A DNA stretch of 64,000 bases, taken from the NCBI RefSeq assembly GCF_965204125.1, contig NZ_OZ241968.1:1612001-1676000 (forward strand), in the 5' to 3' direction. The notes under the pieces were generated by a model. It searched no databases. It worked only from the letters and a program-made list of their open reading frames with translations, and was not told the origin of the DNA. A program made the translations under genes and the position numbers. Positions 19,241 to 26,638 of the stretch are shown here, one piece after another. The DNA is from Poriferisodalis sp965204125 (lineage in GTDB: Bacteria > Actinomycetota > Acidimicrobiia > Acidimicrobiales > Poriferisodalaceae). The first letter of the stretch is position 1; each line of letters starts with the position of its first letter.

Positions 19241-19873
19241 TTGGGCGCAACCGTGGTCAGCCGTCTTGGGGACGTGCCCGCAGCCCAGCATGGCTATTTC
19301 ACCCGTGCTCAGGCGGCAGAGGTCGGCGTGCCCGACTGCGACCTCACCCGCTCGGTGCAGCGCGGGCTTATCGAGCGGGTCGGCCACGGCGTGTACCGGG
19401 TGGCCGGTGCGGGGCACGACCCGCTCGCGGACCTGCGTATCGCATGGCTGCGTCTCGACCCCGCCCGCGGCCCTCGCGAGCGGGTGATGCAGCCCACGGT
19501 GTGGGTCACGTTCGGGTCCGCGGCCCGGGTTCACGGCTTGGGGGTGTTCGCCGGCGCCGGCCACACGTTCACCTCAGCGCGGCGCATCCAGACCGGCGGG
19601 CTTGTGGCGGTGCATCGCCGCGTGGGCGGCGTGCCGCGAGCGGACTGGGAGGTCAAGGACGGGTTCGCGGTGACCACCGTGGCCCGCACAACCGTCGACC
19701 TGCTTGCTGCGCGCACCGACGGCGGCCACATCGGCCGGTTCCTTGACGACGCGCTCCGCGTCGGCGCGGTCACCAAGGACCAACTCGCCCACCGCCTCGC
19801 CGTCAGCCACGACGACATCGAAGCGCTGATAGCCCAAGCTGCTCAGCACCCGGCTCCGGCGCTTCATGGCTGA
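19241..19873 (+). CDS. AbiEi-type antitoxin (type IV toxin-antitoxin)
   Basis: A protein of about 210 residues. I prefer the TTG at 19241, which follows GAAAGGACAG and gives the usual N-terminus (GDVPAAQHGYFTRAQAAEVG); a GTG at 19205 is the alternative. The N-terminal winged helix reads RAQAAEVGVPDCDLTRSVQRGLIERVGHGVYRV, as in AbiEi regulators. The C-terminal part has the VKDGFAVTTVARTTVDLLA block of that family. AbiEi normally represses its own promoter and neutralises AbiEii. It overlaps the toxin gene by 8 bases, so both are co-translated. Confidence 0.85.
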   Translation: MGATVVSRLGDVPAAQHGYFTRAQAAEVGVPDCDLTRSVQRGLIERVGHGVYRVAGAGHDPLADLRIAWLRLDPARGPRERVMQPTVWVTFGSAARVHGLGVFAGAGHTFTSARRIQTGGLVAVHRRVGGVPRADWEVKDGFAVTTVARTTVDLLAARTDGGHIGRFLDDALRVGAVTKDQLAHRLAVSHDDIEALIAQAAQHPAPALHG

Positions 19874-20801
19874 CCCGGCCGTCGGCGACACCCCAGCGCA
19901 GCGCTATCGCACGCCCGAGGCATTCCGCCAAGCCCTCGCTGCTCGAATTGCCGACTGCGCCGCCGAGGGCGGCATCGCAGCGAGTGAGATACGGCGTCAC
20001 TTCACATACGACCGACTGCTCTCGCGACTGTTCATCGCAGACCCTGACAGGTGGGTGCTCAAAGGAGCCACAGGCCTCTTGGCCCGGGTACCGGGCCGAG
20101 CCCGCTACAGCCTCGATGTCGACCTGTTCGGTCGAACCGGCGTCACGACCGCCGTCGAAGCACTACAGCGGCTCGGCACAAGCGACACCCTTGGCGACTA
20201 CTTCACATTCGACATCAACGCGCGCCGTGCTCCCTCGCCGCACGAGGACGCAGCCTCACTCACGGCCACAGCGTTCCTTGGCGAACGAGAATTCGAACGA
20301 TTCAAGATCGATCTCGTGGTCGTCTCCAACATGACTGCGGAACCCGAGACCGTGGACCCCATCCAACCGGTCCAAGTGCCTGGGCTGCCGACCGCTAGAT
20401 ACCGCGTCTACCCGCTCGTCGACCACATCGCCGATAAGCACGCTGCCATGCTCGACACCTACCGAGGTCGGCCGAGCACCCGATACCGCGATCTCGTTGA
20501 TTTGGCCATCATCGCCGAGACCCAGGTGGTCAGCGCCGATGCGCTCCGCACGGCATTGCTCAGCGAGTACGCCTTTCGCGGCTTGCCCACGCCGACTGCC
20601 GTCACGCTCCCTTCGCCGGACTGGGAGCGCGGTTATGCACAGGCTGCAAGACAGGCAGCACACCTTGAACACACCACCGCTCGCGGCGCTGCGGAACTCG
20701 TCGGCAGACTCATCAACCCCGTCCTCGCGGGCCGGCACCACGGCACCTGGGACCCGACCTCTTCGGAATGGACCGACGAACCTCACGCCGGCACCACGTA
20801 G
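19866..20801 (+). CDS. AbiEii-type nucleotidyltransferase toxin
   Basis: A 311-residue DUF1814 nucleotidyltransferase. The core motifs are WVLKGATGLLAR (residues 63-74) and SLDVDLF (82-88) with the two metal-binding Asp at 84 and 86, then FKIDLVV further on and a lysine-bearing ADKHAAMLDTYRGRPSTRYRDLVDL block. Known members add nucleotides to RNA (for example tRNA acceptor ends) and cause abortive infection when not held in check by AbiEi. All expected catalytic residues appear to be present, so the pair looks intact. Confidence 0.87.
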   Translation: MADPAVGDTPAQRYRTPEAFRQALAARIADCAAEGGIAASEIRRHFTYDRLLSRLFIADPDRWVLKGATGLLARVPGRARYSLDVDLFGRTGVTTAVEALQRLGTSDTLGDYFTFDINARRAPSPHEDAASLTATAFLGEREFERFKIDLVVVSNMTAEPETVDPIQPVQVPGLPTARYRVYPLVDHIADKHAAMLDTYRGRPSTRYRDLVDLAIIAETQVVSADALRTALLSEYAFRGLPTPTAVTLPSPDWERGYAQAARQAAHLEHTTARGAAELVGRLINPVLAGRHHGTWDPTSSEWTDEPHAGTT

Positions 20802-20934
20802 CGCCACCGGTCAATCTCAGCGATACCGCACAGGCCGCCGCGGAGATCACTCCCAGTTCCATGGCCTGAGCAATGCGCAGAGTCGGACGCGTTGATCCAA
20901 TGGCCGCTGCTGGCGGCGCGCGAAACTCTCCCGC

Positions 20935-21132
20935 ATGGCAACTGAGCGCAGCTATCAGGGGTTTCCGCTGCACGAAGCCGTGCGACGTGTTGCGCGCCAC
21001 CATGTGCACCCCGACGTGCGACACATCAACGATGAGGAGCTGCACATCTTGCTGAACGCAGCTACGTGGCTGGAATCGAACGGCTGTGAGGAGCTCGTCG
21101 GAGAGCCGCAGTTGTTCAGTCGCAGCGATTAG
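20935..21132 (+). CDS. Possible small protein of unknown function
   Basis: A 65-residue frame from ATG 20935 in the gap between AbiEii and the HNH lipoprotein. Composition is plausible for a small soluble protein (HEAVRRVARHHVHPDVRHINDEELHILLNAATWLESNG, helix-forming and charged), but no clear ribosome-binding site precedes it and I recognise no family. Confidence 0.3.
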   Translation: MATERSYQGFPLHEAVRRVARHHVHPDVRHINDEELHILLNAATWLESNGCEELVGEPQLFSRSD

Positions 21133-21154
21133 GCCGGATTCGTTCGGCGGCCTC

Positions 21155-22447
21155 GTGAAGACGGGTGGGCGCCGACACTGGCGTCTGCGTGACGTGCTCG
21201 GCGTTTGGCGCAAGGCGCTGCTGTTCGTGTGCGCCGTTTGGGTGGCGGCGTGCGGGCTTGGAGGCGAGACCTCGTCGATCACCGACGACACACACCCGAC
21301 AACCGCTTCGGCACTGACGCCAGCTGCAACTTCGACGCGCGATTCCGGCGTTGCGGCCGGTGCAGGGCGGGCATCCAGTCCAGACGCCACCGTTTCATCG
21401 GACCCAGGTGCCGCAGCGGATGCCGGCTCTTCGTCCGCGTTGCCGGATTCTGCCTCGGCTGATGCCAGCAACTCGCCGACTTCGGACACCTCGGAGGTCG
21501 CCCCGGCGGCCGCCCCGGCGAGCGAGCCGACCGCCGACTCGGGCCCTTCGGCGGCCGATAACCAGGTGCTGCCGCCGGTCACCTTTCCTGAGGCGTCGAT
21601 TCGTGATCCCGAGGCCGAGGCGGCAGATCTCGAACGCCGCCGCAGCGTGATCGGGCTGTTCGAGCGGCTGCGGGTGGAAGCTGAGCACCGATCGGGCTAC
21701 GACCGTGACGCCGTGTTCGGCGGATGGTTGTACAGCGGCGGGATGTCCACGAGGGAACGGGTGCTTGCCGCTGAGCGCCTGGCGGACGGGTCGTGGCACT
21801 CGGCGTACGACAACTTGGTGGTCGCGGATGCGTCGAAGCTCGACATCGACCATCTGGTGCCGCTGGCCGAGGCGTGGGAATCGGGCGGCTATGCGTGGAC
21901 GGCGGCAACGTGGCGGCGCTTCGGCAACGATCTCGACGACCCCCGCTCGCTGATCGCCGTGACCGCGAGCACCAACCGCAGCAAGGGTGCGGGTGATCCC
22001 GCCGACTGGCTGCCGCCCAGAGCGCAGTACCGATGCCGCTACGCCGCCGACTGGGTCGCAGTCAAGACGCGCTGGGAACTCAGCGTGGACCGCCGCGAGC
22101 AAGCCGCAATCGAGACGCTGATCGACGGCTGCACCGGCTCCGACTTCGCGGGCGACCCCGCCGCCGCTGGCCCTTCAGACGGCCTGGCCGGCACCCCGCC
22201 GACCGGCGCCGCACCGGTCGAATCCCCGTCAGCATCGGCGGCCCAGTCTGACGCCGGCACCGATTCCGAGAGCGAAGACCCCGCGACCAGCGACTCGAAC
22301 AGCGTCGAGCCGAGCAGCACCGCATCATGCACCCACTGGCACGCCGGCCACCCAAAGCACACCCATACCCGCCGCGCCGACGGCACAGTCACGGGTCACA
22401 GCCACCCACCGTCATCCCAAACCAAGTGCGGCTATCTCTGGCAATAG
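21155..22447 (+). CDS. Exported HNH-endonuclease (DUF1524-like) lipoprotein
   Basis: About 430 residues. The start is uncertain (GTG 21155 chosen; ATG 21086 also in frame). A hydrophobic segment LLFVCAVWVAAC ends in a lipobox-like Cys. Then follows a long Ala/Ser/Thr/Asp-rich low-complexity region (to about residue 150), likely a surface spacer. The nuclease domain contains LDIDHLVPLAEAWESG and later RSLIAVTASTNRSKGAGDPADWLPP, the typical His and Asn residues of this HNH family, and ends with WELSVDRREQAAIETLIDGC. The tail is His-rich (CTHWHAGHPKHTHTRR) and may bind metal. It probably degrades DNA outside the cytoplasm. Its neighbourhood is accessory DNA. Confidence 0.8.
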   Translation: MKTGGRRHWRLRDVLGVWRKALLFVCAVWVAACGLGGETSSITDDTHPTTASALTPAATSTRDSGVAAGAGRASSPDATVSSDPGAAADAGSSSALPDSASADASNSPTSDTSEVAPAAAPASEPTADSGPSAADNQVLPPVTFPEASIRDPEAEAADLERRRSVIGLFERLRVEAEHRSGYDRDAVFGGWLYSGGMSTRERVLAAERLADGSWHSAYDNLVVADASKLDIDHLVPLAEAWESGGYAWTAATWRRFGNDLDDPRSLIAVTASTNRSKGAGDPADWLPPRAQYRCRYAADWVAVKTRWELSVDRREQAAIETLIDGCTGSDFAGDPAAAGPSDGLAGTPPTGAAPVESPSASAAQSDAGTDSESEDPATSDSNSVEPSSTASCTHWHAGHPKHTHTRRADGTVTGHSHPPSSQTKCGYLWQ

Positions 22448-22668
22448 GCCCTCACTCAGATGCCTGGATGCAGCCGCCGGCATGCCCGAGTGCGTCCTGC
22501 TCTCGTTTCGGCGTGGCGATCCCCGCGGGCTGCACCCTGCCGGGTCACGCGTCACGACCTTGTCCGCAGCGTCTCCGCTGGACCGAGGCGGCCAACAGAC
22601 CAGCTATGACAACGCAAAGCCCCGCCAGTGCACCTCCGCTGGGCGGTGGTGGACGGCGGGGAAGATTG

Positions 22669-23649
22669 GGCTAAGGACCCGCGCCGGTAGGTGAGCATCC
22701 ACCGGTCGTTGTGGTGTCTCGCGTTTGATGGCGAGTGCATTCACCCACCAACGACCAGTGGAGGCTGTGGGGATCATGACACGCGCTATGGACCCGGAGG
22801 TGTCAGACGCGATCTGGGCGGCTGTGAAGCCGTTGGTGCCGCCGCCCGATGACAGCCATCCGTTGGGCTGCCACAACCCCAGAGTGGCTGATGAGGTGTG
22901 TTTTCGGGGGCTGTTGATCCGGCTGGTGACGGGCTCGTCGTGGACCGACATCGAGGCGATCATGGACTATGCGGTGTCGGACACGACGCTGCGCCGTCGA
23001 CGCGACGAGTGGATCGCTGCGGGTGTGTTCGACAGGCTTCGTGCTGAGGCGCTCGCGGCGTTCGACCGGATCGTCGGCCTCGACCTCGGTGTGGTGGCGG
23101 TCGACGGGTCGATCCACAAGGCGCCCGGCGGCGGGGAGGGCACCGGCAAGAGTCCCGTGGACCGGGGCAAGCTGGGCTGGAAATGGTCCGTCGCCGCTGA
23201 ACGGCACGGCATCCCGATCGGGTGGAGCATCGACGGCGCGAACCGCAACGACGTCGCTCTGCTGGGGCCCACCCTCGACGCTGTGGACGCCGCCGGTCTG
23301 CATCACGACATCGGCACCCTGAGCCTGGACCGCAGCTACGACTACCCCAAAGTGCGCGCAGCTCTCGCCGCCCGCGGGATCACCGATCTCGACATCCAGC
23401 GACGCGGCACCAAACCCCCGCCCGGCTCGCGGGGCCGGCTCACCTTGGGGCTTCGCTGGATCGTCGAGGCCACCAACACCTGGTGGTCCAACTACGGCCA
23501 GCTCCGACGCAACACCGACCGCAAACCCCTCCACCGCCACGCCGCCCTCTGTTTGGCCACCGCAATCCTGATCACCGCACGCCTCATCGACCACCGAAAC
23601 CGCTGGACACGCAACTGACCAACACACCTACCGGCTCAGCTCCTAAGCC
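22669..23649 (+). mobile_element. IS5-family insertion sequence, complete
   Basis: A 981-base element bounded by imperfect 25-base inverted repeats, 22669-22693 (GGCTAAGGACCCGCGCCGG and on) and 23625-23649 (its complement, with about four mismatches). It holds one intact transposase gene. I could not identify a convincing target-site duplication directly outside the repeats, so the exact tips may be off by a base or two. Confidence 0.8.
22776..23618 (+). CDS. IS5-family DDE transposase
   Basis: A 280-residue transposase starting at ATG 22776 (upstream TTG/ATG codons at 22725-22728 are also in frame). The N-terminal part is the DUF4096-like block (SDAIWAAVKPLVPPP, RGLLIRLVTGSSWTDI). The DDE residues sit in VVAVDGSIHKAPGGG, TLSLDRSYDYPKVRAAL and LRWIVEATNTWWSNYGQLRR, matching the catalytic D, D and E of the family. 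The frame is unbroken and terminal repeats are present, so the element may still be active. Confidence 0.9.
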   Translation: MTRAMDPEVSDAIWAAVKPLVPPPDDSHPLGCHNPRVADEVCFRGLLIRLVTGSSWTDIEAIMDYAVSDTTLRRRRDEWIAAGVFDRLRAEALAAFDRIVGLDLGVVAVDGSIHKAPGGGEGTGKSPVDRGKLGWKWSVAAERHGIPIGWSIDGANRNDVALLGPTLDAVDAAGLHHDIGTLSLDRSYDYPKVRAALAARGITDLDIQRRGTKPPPGSRGRLTLGLRWIVEATNTWWSNYGQLRRNTDRKPLHRHAALCLATAILITARLIDHRNRWTRN

Positions 23650-23762
23650 TGCCACGCCCGATTGCCCGGCACAACCCGGGACTTGCCGAGGCGATTCTGC
23701 GGCGGTGCGTGAGAATGAAATTCAGCCGCTCCACCCGACCAAGCTGAACCTATGATCGGCAT

Positions 23763-23939
23763 GTGTCCGACGACATCGTGACGGCAGCGGAACTCGAGAA
23801 GCTCAGCCCGGCCGAGCGCCACGAACTGTTTGAAGCAAGCATCGTCACGGACCTCGACGAGGCGCCCTCACATCTCGTCGAGCAAGCGCGGGCACGGATG
23901 CAGCAGAGAATCGCTGAGTCGGAACCGCAGCGGGGGTGA
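23763..23939 (+). CDS. Small antitoxin-like protein
   Basis: A 58-residue protein starting at GTG 23763. TATGAT at 23751-23756 is a good -10 box only 6 bases before the start, so the message may be leaderless. The sequence AAELEKLSPAERHELFEASIVTDLDEAP followed by ARARMQQRIAES is helical and charged, like small antitoxins that precede RelE/ParE toxins. Its stop overlaps the next GTG (GTGA), giving strict coupling. The role is inferred from size and linkage. Confidence 0.6.
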   Translation: MSDDIVTAAELEKLSPAERHELFEASIVTDLDEAPSHLVEQARARMQQRIAESEPQRG

Positions 23940-24253
23940 CCGCCGGACGCCGAGAGGTTCGAGCGGCCGTCGAGTTCTTCCAAGACCTCGATCGTCAACT
24001 CCCCAGCGATCGTGGTCCGAATGGTGAACCTTCGACGAGCGACTTCCAGACCTTTGAGCTCCTCGAAATCGTCGAGAAGTTCGCAGTGGGCTTCGATGAT
24101 CTGCCGGCGTTGATCCCCGGCCGAGATGACTACCGGATCTTGATCTCGACCAGCGTGCTCGTTCGTGCGTTCACGGTCGTCGGTCAGCTGTCGGCCGACG
24201 GGGCGATCGAGCTCATCTCACTGGACATCGATCTCGGTCAAGACTGGTCGTAG
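23936..24253 (+). CDS. RelE/ParE-like toxin candidate
   Basis: A 105-residue protein coupled by a GTGA overlap to the small upstream gene. The C-terminal half DDYRILISTSVLVRAFTVVGQL then IELISLDIDL has the beta-strand pattern and arrangement of RelE/ParE-fold toxins, where a basic strand is followed by the C-terminal strand. The N-terminal half is helical (VRAAVEFFQDLDRQLP). Canonical catalytic residues cannot be assigned by eye, so it could also be an unrelated small partner. Fold assignment is moderate to weak; the two-gene module is clear. Confidence 0.5.
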   Translation: MTAGRREVRAAVEFFQDLDRQLPSDRGPNGEPSTSDFQTFELLEIVEKFAVGFDDLPALIPGRDDYRILISTSVLVRAFTVVGQLSADGAIELISLDIDLGQDWS

Positions 24254-24289
24254 CCGACCGAGGGCGCACGGGCGGCAAGCTAGGACGTC

Positions 24290-24862
24290 ATGGCCAACAG
24301 ATCGTTGCTGGGTTCTCCAAGCTGGAGGGCGCGCAACTCCAGCGTGCTCGGGATGCCAGGCGGTTATGACCGCTACCTGATATCGCTACGCCGAGTGGCC
24401 GAGTACACGGTTTCCGTTCAACCAACGCCTGAGCAACTGCAGTCCTGGATGAGGGAGACCCTGTCGATCACAGCTGGATCGGCCTATACCCGTTGGCGCA
24501 CCTTGTGCCGCGCGGGCTGGTATTCGGCGGTTGACGGCGTGTGCACTCCTTCCCCCGCCTGCGTGGCGTGGCTACGTGACGACGATCCCGCTTCGCTCAT
24601 CGCGGAAATGCACCGAAATGTCCAGTTCATCGGCGAACTGCTTGCAGTGTTGGAGACGCCGCTGTCCGCCGAGGAGCTACTGCTCGCCGCAAACACGAGG
24701 TACCGAATGGGTTGGCGAAGCACCGCCCAGTTGAACTTCCGACGAGGTTGGCTGCAATCCGCTGGATTGCTTGGGCACAACGATGTCACCGGGGCACTTG
24801 AGCGCACGGACGGAGGATCGGTGCTCCTTCATCGATTGGAGATCGAGCCGCCGATGATCTGA
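24290..24862 (+). CDS. Unknown protein with two winged-helix-like repeats
   Basis: A 190-residue protein of no family that I recognise. Two stretches read as DNA-binding winged-helix units: about residues 45-90 (PTPEQLQSWMRETL then RWRTLCRAGWYS) and about 118-170 (ETPLSAEELLLAANTRYRMGW then NFRRGWLQSAGLL). The repeated RxxW-type strand and the W-x-x-A-G ending suggest an internal duplication. Tandem winged helices of this kind are seen in proteins attached to restriction genes. It lies alone between a toxin-antitoxin-like pair and a decayed gene. Confidence 0.55.
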   Translation: MANRSLLGSPSWRARNSSVLGMPGGYDRYLISLRRVAEYTVSVQPTPEQLQSWMRETLSITAGSAYTRWRTLCRAGWYSAVDGVCTPSPACVAWLRDDDPASLIAEMHRNVQFIGELLAVLETPLSAEELLLAANTRYRMGWRSTAQLNFRRGWLQSAGLLGHNDVTGALERTDGGSVLLHRLEIEPPMI

Positions 24863-24898
24863 TGGCGTTGGGCCGTAGGGGTCCGGAAGCGCCTTGGC

Positions 24899-25259
24899 TC
24901 AGAAGATGTACTTGAAGCCAAGCTTGTCGCAGAGGGACTTGTAGTTGCTTCGGAGGTGCCGGGCTGGGGCACCTGTCTGGCTGTACCTGCTGAGCGCTTC
25001 GAGCAGGAGGAGCTCGAACGCAGCCAGCTCGAGGTCGCTGTAGACGGTCTTGCGGTAGCCGATGACGGCGCGCGCTCGGGTGTTTCGGCGGAATGTGCGC
25101 AGCCGGTCGTCACGGGCGCGCACAACCGCGCAAGAACCGAAGTGAATGACGCGTCCCTCGGCCCTCGCGTTGATCATCGCCTCGAGCATTTTGAGCGAGA
25201 CGTGTCGCTTGCCATCCAGCCAGAGGTTGCCCGGGTTGCCGTGGCAGCCGAAGGGACTT
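24899..25259 (-). pseudogene. 5'-truncated caspase/CHAT-like (DUF6642-type) remnant
   Basis: The minus frame ending at 24899 reads back through an internal ATG (25189) into good coding sequence (FGCHGNPGNLWLDGKRHVSL) with no start codon before a TAA at 25262-25260. The pattern HGxPGxLWL, then GRVIHFGSCAVVRARDD, then ARAVIGYRK fits the catalytic His and Cys region of caspase-like or CHAT-fold peptidases as found in DUF6642-type proteins. The N-terminal half is missing, so it is most likely a dead fragment; translation from the ATG at 25189 (96 residues) would lack the His motif. Confidence 0.5.
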
Positions 25260-25325
25260 ACTTAGGTGTTTGCCCACAGCCGTGAAGAGCAGGGGGGAGT
25301 TGCCCGGCAACTCGAAGGCCCTAAG

Positions 25326-25475
25326 TCACTTGCGCAGGGGTACGGGGGCGAGCGCAAGAGCGCCGATGACTGTGAACGTGACGCCGAGCGTGGTGTTGGG
25401 AGTGAACAAGAGCAGCACTCCGCCGACAATGACGAAGGCGGTGCATGTGTATGTGTAACAACGAAGCAAGGTCAT
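25326..25475 (-). CDS. Small two-helix membrane protein candidate
   Basis: A 49-residue frame, too short for usual gene calling. From ATG 25475 it has a short polar head, then two hydrophobic helices (FVIVGGVLLLFTP and TFTVIGALALAPVP), and ends LRK. The pattern of a helical hairpin with a positive tail is non-random, but there is no strong ribosome-binding site. It could be a small toxin-like or accessory membrane peptide. Confidence 0.38.
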   Translation of the reverse strand: MTLLRCYTYTCTAFVIVGGVLLLFTPNTTLGVTFTVIGALALAPVPLRK

Positions 25476-25493
25476 CGCAGATGCTCAGGTTAG

Positions 25494-25679
25494 TCAGATC
25501 GGCCAGTCTCGGGCGAACGTAGGCGCGAGCCGCTGGTCGCTGTCGGGTCGGTCGCGCCAAGCGGCGACGGCCGCCGCAGCCTTCTGCCGTGCTGTGTCTT
25601 CGCTCAACCCGGCAGCCAAGCAGCGCTTGAACACGTCTGCGGTCACCACCTCCTCACGAACGTCGATGTGCTCAGTCAT
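25494..25679 (-). CDS. Small protein of unknown function
   Basis: A 61-residue protein whose ATG (25679) overlaps the stop of the coiled-coil gene upstream (TGATG), so the two are probably coupled. An earlier ATG at 25691 is also in frame. The content is helical (VVTADVFKRCLAAGLSEDTARQKAAAAVAAW). I recognise no family. The pairing of two tiny genes with an overlap resembles toxin-antitoxin layouts, but nothing else supports that. Confidence 0.5.
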   Translation of the reverse strand: MTEHIDVREEVVTADVFKRCLAAGLSEDTARQKAAAAVAAWRDRPDSDQRLAPTFARDWPI

Positions 25680-25897
25680 CAGGCCATCCACTCGTTCTTC
25701 GGTTCCGCAGCTTCCGCGGCTTGGCGTATCGCTGACAGCGCTTCCTCCGCTGTGCTCAGCAGTTGCTCAACTGCAGCCTGCAAGTTCGGCAGACGTTGCT
25801 CCGCCTTGTGCAGTTCATCGTTCACACCGCTGGCCGTGGCTTCGAGGTCTTCGAACGCCCTTTGTCGAGCACGCAAACTATCGAGATCATCGCTCAT
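25679..25897 (-). CDS. Small coiled-coil protein
   Basis: A 72-residue, acidic, fully helical protein from ATG 25897. Heptad-like Leu/Ala spacing runs through RQRAFEDLEATASGVNDEL and LQAAVEQLLSTAEEALSAIRQ. It is coupled by TGATG to the following small gene. The function is unknown. Confidence 0.5.
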   Translation of the reverse strand: MSDDLDSLRARQRAFEDLEATASGVNDELHKAEQRLPNLQAAVEQLLSTAEEALSAIRQAAEAAEPKNEWMA

Positions 25898-25956
25898 AAC
25901 CGCAGGCTAGAGGTGGTTGATTGACGCTCCCTGACGGTCGCGCGATCCTGTCGCGC

Positions 25957-26217
25957 ATGACAGACAGAGGATTCACGCTGGGCGAGTCGGCACTAGGTGG
26001 CCCGGACCCGCTCGGCGGCCCCGCCGAACCCATGACTGACCCCGAAGCTCTCCGGCAACGACTCATCACTCACAGACAGGTCCTCGAGGCCATCTTGGAC
26101 AGACACGTTCCCAACCCTGACAGCACCTTCGACACTGTCCCGATCACTACCGCACACGCAGCCGTCGTTCAAGCCCTGCTAGCGCTCGGGATGTACCTTC
26201 GCACCGAAGCCGATTAG
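25957..26217 (+). CDS. Hypothetical protein
   Basis: An 86-residue frame from ATG 25957 (a TTG at 25921 is also in frame). The first half is Gly/Pro-rich, the second half helical (QRLITHRQVLEAILDRHV, AHAAVVQALLALGMYLRTEAD). I recognise no family and see no clear ribosome-binding site. Confidence 0.35.
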   Translation: MTDRGFTLGESALGGPDPLGGPAEPMTDPEALRQRLITHRQVLEAILDRHVPNPDSTFDTVPITTAHAAVVQALLALGMYLRTEAD

Positions 26218-26378
26218 GCACACCCGCGCAACGATTGACCCGGACCCGGCGCGGTCCGCTCCTACTCTCGGACGTGGGAAACCCACCCCAGCGCTAGTGG
26301 GGGCAGTTCCCGGTTGCGCTAGAAGGTGCCGCAGGTGGCTCGGCCATTGCGCTCCCTAGTTGCCGATGCGGTGGTGAC

Positions 26379-26529
26379 GCGGGGGTTGAGCGAGCGGACG
26401 GCCAGGATGTTGTCGACCCGGCGGTGGGCGGGGCCCACGACCCGGGGGTGCAGCTCGCTGAGCTCGCCGTCCCAGGAATCGTCGGGGATCATCTCGATAC
26501 GCGCCATGAGCCAGCGTGACACACCGGTG
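26379..26529 (-). pseudogene. Duplicated 5' fragment of the AhpD-like gene (direct repeat copy 2)
   Basis: About 150 bases nearly identical to 18833-18984, in the same orientation. It encodes the first 45 or so residues of the AhpD-like protein (MARIEMIPDDSWDGEL and on, to SLNPR) and then runs into unrelated sequence. The redox motif and SECIS are absent, so it cannot be functional. Its position directly left of the BREX locus makes it a likely scar of a duplication or insertion event. Confidence 0.85.
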
Positions 26530-26638
26530 GGTGACTGGGCTAGCGAATTCAGTCGGCATGAGGTTGCGCGGTTGCACAACCGTTCGTAGCCTGAGCGCCC
26601 CAGTCACATTGGTGTAATTCCACTCATGAAAGGTAGTG

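Noticed and set aside
22661..22668. Target-site duplication of the IS5 element
   Set aside because: The bases outside the left and right repeats do not match each other, so no duplication can be claimed.
25266..25560. Overlapping frames on both strands near the decayed caspase-like gene
   Set aside because: No start site, motif or composition supports them; only the 49-residue two-helix frame looks protein-like.
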